Positions 19,000 through 25,924 of a stretch of 26,757 nt of DNA are shown here, piece by piece. The notes under the pieces are model-generated. The model was not told where the DNA came from and searched no databases. It saw only the letters and a list, made by a program, of their open reading frames with translations. The stretch covers positions 531,876-558,632 of the forward strand of contig BJOX01000345.1 in assembly GCA_009731375.1 (NCBI GenBank), read 5' to 3'. Position 1 is the stretch's first letter. Each line of letters starts with the position of its first letter. A program made the translations under genes and the position numbers. This DNA comes from Paulinella micropora. Its lineage: Eukaryota; Cercozoa; Imbricatea; Euglyphida.

Positions 19000-19620
19000 T
19001 TTATCAATAATTATTCAAGTAAATATTAAATTGATTCAATTCTAAACTATTTTAATGAAAACGCTGCATAATCAGTTGTTTTAATCAATTTATCTTAGTT
19101 ATAAATTATTAGTATTAATATATACATATTAATAAACAAAAAACTTAAAAAAATCAGTAAAAATTAATATTTTTTTTATAAGTCACAGTCGGAACTGAAC
19201 TTGAAGACTATTAATAAACATGTTTTTCGTATCCGCATACAGTGAGTGACGGTATACTGATTATTAATAACCAGTCATTATGATAGTTAACTTTCACTGA
19301 AACAGATATATCAGTAAAAAAAACCCCACTTAAACTTCATTTCATTTAGTTTAGCTGCCAAAAATAAGTTCCCTTTTCCACTGAACAACAGTTACTCAGC
19401 CTGTCAGCTGTTGAAATATTATGAAACTGTTTTTTGGATAATCCGCCTGTCTGGATCTCTTTCGTATCTGCTGCTGCTGTTGCTGTTGTTGTGGTTGCTG
19501 CTGCTCAGCTGCTTAATAGTTCTTTTGCAGACGCCGCCGCTCGCTAAGTTGATAATATTTAAATCATAGACTAAGTATCAACCCTGTATTGAGACCCCTT
19601 GAAAGCTATTTTCCTTTCCC
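19000..19620. other. AT-rich spacer, no gene seen
   Basis: Mostly AT-rich, with a short CTG/TTG-rich triplet run at about 19468-19513 (poly-Gln on the minus strand over a short distance). No open frame or RNA gene can be supported. Confidence 0.5.
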
Positions 19621-19621
19621 T

Positions 19622-21598
19622 TCATTTCTTTCCTTTCTTTACTTTCTTGTCTCTTTTTTTACTTCGTTCTGCCTTTCTTTTCCTCAAGGAAGAAGAAGAA
19701 GAAGAAGAAGAAGAAGAAGAAGAAGAAGAAGAAGAAGAAGAAGAAGAAGAAGAAGAAGAAGAAGAAGAAGAAGAAGAAGAAGACGAAGACGAAGAAGAAG
19801 AAGAAGAAGAAGAAGAAGAAGAGGAGGAAGAAGCAGAAGATCTAGAAGACAAGAACAATCGGGAAGAAGAAGAAGAAGAAGAAGAAGAAGAAGAAGAGGA
19901 GGAGGAGGAGGAGGGAGGGAGAAGAGAAAGAGTCGCAAGTTCCTCTGCAATCGCAATTGAGCAGTCAGGCCCACTGTAGTAAGCTATGCAGGTGCATATC
20001 TCGGGAGTGAACTGCTGCAAGGCTTCAAAGATTTCCGGCATTAAACTTCGAGCATGCTCATGGAGCCTTGCCCATTCATTGTTTCTGCGCAGTAACGTTT
20101 CGATCTTACCTTTTGCGTTGTAGTAGTCGCCGAGGGCCAGGCTAGTCAACGTGCTATTGACCTGCACACATGAAACACACATGCGATGCCATGCAACCGG
20201 GCCCCGGAAGCATTGGTAAAGCGAACTCTTCTGTATGTAATAGGCGAATGCAACTCTGCTGGAGCTTGGATTGAGTGGCTATAACATTCGCTCAGATGGA
20301 GTAAAACAGTGGACATTGCTACCGGCGCGGTAGCAAAGACACAAAGTTCTGTGTATGTGTGGTCAAATTAGGTGAACACAACTGTTCAAACTCTGAACAT
20401 CGGCTAATCTCGGTGACAAAGACGCTGCACTAATCGCAGCAATTAAGGTCGGACCTCCAAAGCCTTCCCGATGGCAGCAGCTCCATCAGGGCCAATATTA
20501 TTCAAGTTGAGGTTGAGGGTAGTAATGCTCTTGTTGACCTGTACCCAAACATCAACACTTCATCCATGCTACCGCCGCGGATTGCATGTATAACAAATAA
20601 TGTTGATATTTCTTATGTAGGTGAACAACACTGTGCAGACCCTCAATCTCTATGGCAACAATATCGGACCCGATGACGCAAAAGCTATCGGCAAGGCGTT
20701 GGAGGTACCTTAAGCATATTTGCGATCGCAGCAGCACCTTCAGGACCAATATCGTTCACTGATATGTCCAACGTTTGCAGTTTGCATTCCTTATTTTCCT
20801 GTCAAACAAAATTGTCACTCGTTTATGCTACCGCGCCGCGGTAGCATGTGAAAGACAAGCTTGTGGGTTGTTTAGGTGAACTCAACCTTCACCGCTCTCG
20901 ATATTCGCAGGAACGGCATCGGACCACAAGGTGCGCAGTCAATAGCAGATGCTATCAAGGTACCTTCAGAGCTTCGCCAAAGGCCCTCGCACCTTCTGCT
21001 CCAATATAGTTCTCTTGCATGTAGAGCTCTTGAAGCGAACTATTCATCTGCATACAAAAATAAACTTGTTAGAGATGCTACCGCGGCGCGGTAGCAAATA
21101 CACAAAGTTGTGTGTATGTGTGGTCAACTTAGTTGAACACAACTGTTCAAACTCTTAATATCGGCTACAACAATCTCGGCGACAAAGGCGCTGCACTGAT
21201 CGCAAAAGCAATTAAGGTCTGACCTCCAAAGCCTTCCCGATGGCAGCAGCTCCATCAGGGCCAATATTATTCAATCTGAGGTTGAGGATAGTAATGCTCT
21301 TGTTGACCTGTACCCAAACATCAATATTTCATCCATGCTACCGTGCGGTAGCAAGGTTTCATTAGCAACTGTTTTAGGTCAATGCTACTCTTATCTTGAT
21401 CGACCTCCAATCAAATCGAATCGGATCGGCAGGAGCCCAACATATTGCAAAGGCGATGGAGGTACCTTGAGAGCTGTTCCGAGTCCACTGGCGCCTGCAT
21501 CTCCGATAGCGTTGTCTGTTAGATATAATGTCTGCAATGTTTTGTTCTCCTGCACACCGACACATATTTTGTCGTTTATGCTACCGCGCGGTAGCATT

Positions 21599-21677
<79 letters not shown>

Positions 21678-22375
21678 TAAATTGATAGTGAGAGTGTCTC
21701 TTACAACACGAACATATATTTCAGCTCGTAAATCGCGCAAGCAAGAGAAAGAAGTACACATAAAGTTGTATAACATCAGATAATCATTTTACGCACCTTG
21801 AGTAAAGAAGCGATGATAATGGCGTCCAAGTCACCGTAGTTCTTGCGTGATAAATCTATGTTTGTTGTCTTCCCGTCACGGAATGACGCGACAGGGATCC
21901 AGTTGCCTTGAATCCATATTTGCTCGATGCTCTGGTTGACCTAATTTCCAGGACCATCCAAGCATCACGTCAGTGGATCTGCGAAGCAACTTGAGCGTGG
22001 GAAGCGGCTCGGCGTTGGCAGCAGTGGCCATGCAAAATCCCCGCATCAAAGAGATGTGTGGGATTCCGCTTGATTCACTGCGCGAGAACAAGACAACAGT
22101 GCTAGATCTGTCTGCCGAACGTCAAGGCCCCGCAGAAGCGGCTATTTTGGCTGAATTCTTGAAGGTCAATATGAAGTTCAGTAATAAAATTTTGAAAAAT
22201 GCATGTGCCAACATACATACATGCCATCATAAACATTTTTTTTTCAGCCGAACGTCACACAAAATAACTATCCCCCACATGCTACCGCGCCGCGGTAGCA
22301 TTTGTGTGTGTATGTGAGAGACACAATAAGTGAGAGTGTGCGTCTATGTATGTATGTGTATGTATGTATGTATGT

Positions 22376-22413
<38 letters not shown>

Positions 22414-23718
22414 CAAAGAAAACATGAGTGGAAAAGTGCTGCATTACATTGTGAATGTTATTAGGTGAACACTAGCCTGGCTACACTCATCCTCTACAGC
22501 AACAAGATCGGCGACGCAGGCCAACAGCAATTGCAAAGGCCCTGCAGGTACCTTAAGCGCGTCTGCAAACGCTGCTGCACCTTGATCTCCAATGTTGTTG
22601 CCTGCAACAATTAGAGTCTGCAGAACCTTGTTTGCCTGCAATGGCATCACAAATACAAAGTGTTAGACATGCTACCGCGCGCGGTAGCATTTCATAGCAT
22701 ATTTGTTTCGTTTGTTCAGGTCAACAAAACGTTGACAAGCCTGGACCTCGATGACAACGAAATAGGCGACGCAGGTGCACAGGCAATGGGAGAAGCCTTG
22801 CGGGTACCTTAACTGCTGCAGCTATGTGCGCCGCTCCTTCAGCGCCTATGTTGTTATCCCACAAGTGAAGGGTCGTCAAAGTCTGATTCACCTACATATA
22901 GAGTTGTGTTTTTTTATTTGCTACCGCGCGCGGTAGCAAACAAAAAAACACAACTCTATCTGTAGGTGAATCAGACTTTGACGACCCTTAACTTGTGGAA
23001 CAACAACATAGGCGCTGAAGGAGCGGCGCACATAGCTGCAGCAGTTAAGGTACCCGCAAGGCTTCTCCCATTGCCTGTGCACCTGCGTCGCCTATTTCGT
23101 TGTTGTCGAGGTCCAGGCTTGTCAACGTTTTGTTGACCTGAACAAACGAAACAAATATGCTATGAAATGCTACCGCGCGCGGTAGCATGTCTAACACTTT
23201 GTATTTGTGATGCCATTGCAGGCAAACANNNNNNNNNNCGGCCGCGGTAGCATGTCTAACAACTTAAATGTATGTGTGATGTCACTGCAGGTAAACAAGA
23301 ATCTGCGGACCTTGTGGATTGGATGTAATAATATTGGAGATAAAGGTGCAGCAGCGTTTGCAGACGCGCTTAGGGTACCTGCAGGGCCTTCGCGATTGCT
23401 GTTGCGCCTGCGTCGCCGATATCGTTGCCGTAGAGGATGAGTGTAGCCAGGCAAGTGTTCACCTAATACCATTCACAGTGCAATGCGGATATTTTTGCAT
23501 GCTACCGGCTTGTGTGTGTGTGAGAGACAGCGAGTGTGTGTGTGTGTGTGTGTGTGCGTGTGTGCTTGTGTGTGTGTGTGTATGTAATAAAGTATGTACG
23601 TGTGTGTGTGTGTATTAGAGCGAGCGAGAGAGAGAGAGAGCATATGCTTATATGACAACACTGAAAACACTTTTGTCAAGCTCGATTCGCAGAACAAAAT
23701 TGGTGCTGAAGGCGCTGC

Positions 23719-23765
<47 letters not shown>

Positions 23766-23965
23766 AGGGAGAGGAGAGAAAGAGAAGACAGAGAAAGAAA
23801 TACAAATGCAGCTGGTAGCATTAAAATGATGCGTATGTGAGTATGTTGGCATGCTGTGTATGAAAAGTGTCTATGAGCACATGTAAATGTGTAATATGTA
23901 TACGTGTATACGTATATGCATGTTTGTTGTTAAGCATTTTGGGTAGTGGGCGTGTGACACAGAGA

Positions 23966-24021
<56 letters not shown>

Positions 24022-24513
24022 AGAGTGAGAAGAGAGGGAGGTAGGGAGGGAGGAAGAGAGAGGAGAGAGAGATAGAGGAGAGAGAGATAGACACACACAC
24101 ATACACAGAGATTCACCTGAAAGATCTCCAGTATCCAAACACCCAACATTCATAAATATTTTAGTCTTTTGTCTCATAATAGGTGTAGTACATATAGTCC
24201 TGAACTGAAGTAGTGATATCTTTATGCATGTATAGTCTGTGTGACCTGCAGTGCCTTGGCGACTGCCGAAGCACCAACATCTTCAAGATTCTTGCTTGAC
24301 AAATCGAGCGATTTGCCTTCATAATTGGCCTATTCAGAGCAGATAACCCATGAACACAAACAAGAAGTGAAAGAAAGGTTCAAGCGAAAAGTAAAAAAAA
24401 AAAAATAAAAAAAAAAATAAAAAAAAATAAAAAAAAAGATAACAGACCACGAACTTGGTAAGGACGTCGTGTTGTCCAACACGGAAGGCTTCCAAAGCCG
24501 CCTGCAGTGCCAT
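19622..24513 (-). CDS. Leucine-rich repeat protein (NLR/RI-type LRRs), sense gene of the two-strand array
   Basis: Minus-strand exons: 24513-24451 (start, MALQAALEAFRVGQHDVLTK), 24329-24246, 23462-23379, 23137-23054, 22891-22808, 22635-22552, 21940-21797, 21549-21466, 21307-21224, 21047-20964, 20798-20709, 20538-20455 and 20161-19622. All junctions are phase 0. Nine internal exons are exactly 84 nt and encode one 28-residue ribonuclease-inhibitor/NLR-type LRR each (pattern VNxTLxxLxLxxNxIGDxGA). The 48-codon exon (21940-21797) holds an atypical linker repeat (NWIPVASFRDGKTTNIDLS). The last exon ends the LRRs with KIETLLRRNNEWARLHEHAR and then runs into a microsatellite-coded poly-Ser stretch and a Lys-rich end (TGA 19622-19624), so the extreme C-terminus is uncertain. 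About 530 residues. No NACHT, signal peptide or TM is seen. It is probably an LRR recognition or scaffold protein. A truncated exon start at about 24116 is eroded by GA repeats. Confidence 0.8.
19688..19917. repeat. GAA microsatellite within the last LRR exon frame
   Basis: (GAA)n with GAC, GGA and GCA interruptions. It is in frame with the minus-strand terminal LRR exon, encoding poly-Ser with a short interruption (SRLFLSSRSSAS). Confidence 0.9.
20244..20299 (+). pseudogene. Plus-strand LRR exon, truncated
   Basis: Follows acceptor tgtaatAG|GCGAAT and encodes ANATLLELGLSGYNIRSDG, clearly LRR-like. It then reaches GTAAAA and the palindrome at 20318, without the usual C-terminal half or a minus-strand partner. 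The module is only about 127 bp. Confidence 0.6.
20372..20447 (+). pseudogene. Plus-strand LRR cassette A, broken
   Basis: Acceptor attAG|GTGAAC. It is a duplicate of the intact exon at 21133-21216 but has a 5-nt deletion creating an in-frame TAA after TLNIG, and a further 3-nt deletion, for a length of 76 instead of 84 nt. The junction with its minus-strand partner (20538-20455) is GTCGGAC instead of GTAC. Confidence 0.8.
20621..20704 (+). CDS. Plus-strand LRR cassette B
   Basis: 84 nt, phase 0, acceptor tatgtAG|GTGAAC, donor GAG|GTACCT. Encodes one intact LRR (VNNTVQTLNLYGNNIGPDDA..). It faces the minus-strand exon 20798-20709 across GTAC (20705-20708). The minus partner reads ENKECKLQTLDISVNDIGPE at its start and is 90 nt if acceptor gaCAG|GAAAAT is used. 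Confidence 0.75.
20876..20959 (+). CDS. Plus-strand LRR cassette C
   Basis: 84 nt, acceptor gttTAG|GTGAAC, donor AAG|GTACCT. Intact LRR beginning VNSTFTALDIRRNGIGPQGA. It faces the minus exon 21047-20964 (MNSSLQELYMQENYIGAEGA) across GTAC. Confidence 0.75.
21133..21216 (+). CDS. Plus-strand LRR cassette D
   Basis: 84 nt, acceptor cttAG|TTGAAC, donor AAG|GTCTGA. Intact LRR beginning LNTTVQTLNIGYNNLGDKGA. Partner 21307-21224. The junction is GTCTGAC, like module A. Modules A and D are same-orientation duplicates. Confidence 0.75.
21378..21461 (+). CDS. Plus-strand LRR cassette E
   Basis: 84 nt, acceptor gtttTAG|GTCAAT, donor GAG|GTACCT. Intact LRR beginning VNATLILIDLQSNRIGSAGA. It faces the minus exon 21549-21466 (ENKTLQTLYLTDNAIGDAGA) across GTAC. 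Confidence 0.75.
21598..21677. repeat. TG then GA microsatellite in an LRR intron
   Basis: Starts 2 bp after the palindrome at 21579-21596. (TG)n is followed by (AG)n and one ACAG interruption. Similar tracts lie at 22301-22413, 23513-23640, 23722-23790 and 23968-24100, each beside a palindrome or an eroded cassette. Confidence 0.9.
21952..22164 (+). CDS. Plus-strand long LRR cassette F
   Basis: 213 nt, phase 0, acceptor atttcCAG|GACCAT, donor AAG|GTCAAT. Encodes an LRR (DHPSITSVDLRSNLSVGSGS) plus a linker repeat (MCGIPLDSLRENKTTVLDLS) and a helix (AEAAILAEFLK). The linker is the counterpart of that in the minus exon 21940-21797. Here the two exons are head to head, only 11 bp apart, with both acceptors in the shared CTAATTTCCAG. 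Confidence 0.75.
22465..22547 (+). pseudogene. Plus-strand LRR cassette G, one-base deletion
   Basis: 83 nt, acceptor attAG|GTGAAC, donor CAG|GTACCT. Compared with the intact minus-strand homologue 23462-23379, it lacks one G after GACGCAGGC, shifting the frame (VNTSLATLILYSNKIGDAGQ then off-frame). A sequencing error is possible. It faces the minus exon 22635-22552 (ANKVLQTLIVAGNNIGDQGA). Confidence 0.7.
22720..22803 (+). CDS. Plus-strand LRR cassette H
   Basis: 84 nt, acceptor gttCAG|GTCAAC, donor CGG|GTACCT. LRR beginning VNKTLTSLDLDDNEIGDAGA, nearly identical to the minus exon 23137-23054 (LDLDNNEIG). It faces the minus exon 22891-22808 (VNQTLTTLHLWDNNIGAEGA) across GTAC 22804-22807. Confidence 0.8.
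22966..23049 (+). CDS. Plus-strand LRR cassette I
   Basis: 84 nt, acceptor ctgtAG|GTGAAT, donor AAG|GTACCC. LRR beginning VNQTLTTLNLWNNNIGAEGA, the inverted copy of the minus exon 22891-22808 but differing at two exposed residues. It faces the minus exon 23137-23054. Confidence 0.8.
23229..23238. other. Assembly gap (10 N)
   Basis: Lies at the end of the 600-bp palindrome. Sequence resumes inside another palindrome copy (CGGCCGCGGTAGCA), so at least part of one repeat unit may be missing or misjoined. Confidence 0.99.
23291..23374 (+). CDS. Plus-strand LRR cassette J
   Basis: 84 nt, acceptor ctgCAG|GTAAAC, donor AGG|GTACCT. LRR beginning VNKNLRTLWIGCNNIGDKGA, homologous to the minus exon of module G. 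Its minus partner (23462-23379) is homologous to the plus exon of module G. Module J is therefore an inverted, diverged copy of module G. Confidence 0.8.
23657..23722 (+). pseudogene. Plus-strand LRR cassette K, eroded by GA repeat
   Basis: Encodes NTENTFVKLDSQNKIGAEGA and then runs straight into a (GA)n tract. The donor, junction and minus-strand partner are lost. It lies between half-palindromes at 23500 and 23814. Confidence 0.6.
24394..24438. repeat. A-rich tract in the first LRR intron
   Basis: Interrupted poly-A (poly-T on the coding strand), upstream of the acceptor at 24330; a probable polypyrimidine-rich intron segment. Confidence 0.8.
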
Positions 24514-24748
24514 GGTCGATCTTGCTTAAGTGTGTGCTGGCCTTGTTTGCCATAAAAATAAATCAGGCCTATGGTGAATTTTTGTTTCTGTAACAAACGG
24601 CAATGACGCTCAGTACTACGATCTCTCAGTGCGTCCTCGTTCGCAGCATGCTGGCTGCAATTGCTAGTTATGACTTTGGTAGTGAGTTGAACTTTCAACT
24701 CCGTACAGGAGGAGTGGAGATGGTCTTACGCGCTGGGCAACCAGCAGC

Positions 24749-24896
24749 TTCTTCTTCTTCTTCTTCTTCTTCTTCTTCTTCTTCTTCTTCTTCTTCTTCT
24801 TCTTCTTCTTCTTCTTCTTCTTCTTCTTCTTCTTCTTCTTCTTCTTCTTCTTCTTCTTCTTCTTCTTCTTCTTCTTCTTCTTCTTCTTCTTCTTCT
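24749..24896. repeat. Long TTC microsatellite
   Basis: About 48 TTC units, non-coding. Between 24520 and 24749 there is no clear gene; this is the 5' flank of the minus-strand LRR gene, and no TATA-like promoter is obvious. Confidence 0.95.
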
Positions 24897-25051
24897 CCTT
24901 TACCTTTAGTTTAATGAAGTTACTCAAGTGACCTCTGGTCATCCATAGAAATCGTTAGCTTGAAGGCTATTGATTTAACTAAGATGGTGACCCTTATAAT
25001 ATTAATATTAAAATTATTAAAGTAGCGTTGCAGTATATTAAAATAATAATA

Positions 25052-25071
25052 ATAAAAATAATAATAATAAC

Positions 25072-25148
<77 letters not shown>

Positions 25149-25232
25149 TAATAATAATTCTTCTTCTTCTTCTTCTTCTTCTTCTTCTTCTTCTTCTTCT
25201 TCTTCTTCTTCTTCTTCTTCTTCTTCTTCTTC
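25052..25232. repeat. TAA then TTC microsatellites
   Basis: (TAA)n at about 25070-25148 followed directly by (TTC)n at 25158-25232. The TTC tract borders the TAGTGA palindrome cluster. Confidence 0.95.
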
Positions 25233-25247
25233 ACTACACGGATGAAA

Positions 25248-25785
25248 TGAAGTGATGATCACTTAGCACGTAGTGATGCATCACTACGCTGGTAGTGATG
25301 AATATTTTTTCTTAGTGATGAGGGTAGTGATGATCACTACCCATTTGCATTATTGAAAAAGTTAGAAAAAGTTAGTGATGAAATACGTAGTGATCATCAC
25401 TACCACTAGTGATCTTGATGAAAGTTAGTGATGGAATACGTAGTGATCATCACTACGTTAGTGATGTGTTACAAAACTAAAAAAAGTTAGTGATGAAACA
25501 CGTAGTGATCATCACTACACTAGTGATCTATGATGAACGTTAGTGATGAAATACGTAGTGACCATCACTACGTTAGTGATGTGTTACAAAACTAAAAAAA
25601 GTTAGTGATAAAAACCATAGTGACGAGCACTAGGGTAGTGATCTTGTTTAGAGTGTGTCTCAGTGATGATCACTACACGCTCAAGCTAATACAAGTCTAG
25701 TGATCATCACTAAGTGTCATAATGTAGTGACCATCACTACCTTGTGAGAGTCTATCACTAAGGTCATAGTGACCGGAACTAGTTA
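25248..25785. repeat. TAGTGA palindrome cluster, probably intronic
   Basis: Some 25 dyads of TAGTGATCATCACTA type. There is a higher-order repeat of about 60-120 bp (TTAGTGATGAAATACGTAGTG then ATCATCACTACG then TTAGTGATGTGTTACAAAAC) between 25370 and 25620. It lies just downstream, on the minus strand, of the exon ending at 25925 with a strong GTAAGA donor, so it should be that gene's intron. Confidence 0.8.
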
Positions 25786-25924
25786 TATTGAACATCATAT
25801 TAAAGTTATCTATACTCTGTCTCTGTATAAATATGAGCGTCACTGTGATATTTTTAATAATCAGTGTCTTGATTTAAAAGGTAGACTGTGTCTAAAATGT
25901 TGCTGGATTCAATTAATTTCTTAC

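Larger units (their letters stand above)
22629..23228. repeat. 600-bp palindrome (two 300-bp inverted arms, no spacer)
   Basis: The axis is between 22928 and 22929, at the centre of a TGCTACCGCGCGCGGTAGCA copy. Comparing the arms base by base gives about 7 mismatches in 300. Each arm holds one complete two-sided LRR module plus a second palindrome copy and the start of the next exon. The right arm ends exactly at a 10-N gap. Confidence 0.85.
20191..23820. repeat. Palindrome family TGCTACCGCGCGGTAGCA bounding LRR modules
   Basis: Full or near-full copies: 20191-20213 (degenerate), 20318-20336, 20566-20588 (one side mutated), 20826-20846, 21076-21096, 21336-21353, 21579-21596, 22280-22300, 22670-22689, 22919-22938, 23168-23187. 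Half-sites: about 23240-23253 (after a gap), 23500-23508 and 23814-23820. The arms TGCTACC/GGTAGCA are almost invariant; the CG-rich centre varies in length and order. Where no microsatellite intervenes, centres are 243-260 bp apart. Every copy lies in the intron between a minus-strand exon on its left and a plus-strand exon on its right. None is seen elsewhere in the window. Confidence 0.9.

Noticed and set aside
22629-23228. Palindrome as pure chimera artefact
   Set aside because: Not accepted outright: about seven mismatches, mostly amino-acid changing in exons, are unlike an artefactual fold-back. It stays a caveat because the arm ends at a gap.
23473-24177. Frames of Ser/Leu/His/Thr runs around 23.5-24.1 kb
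   Set aside because: TG/GA dinucleotide repeats; only short LRR remnants inside (23657-23722) are credible.
25028-25262. Poly-Asn, poly-Ile and poly-Leu frames
   Set aside because: TAA/TTC microsatellites only.
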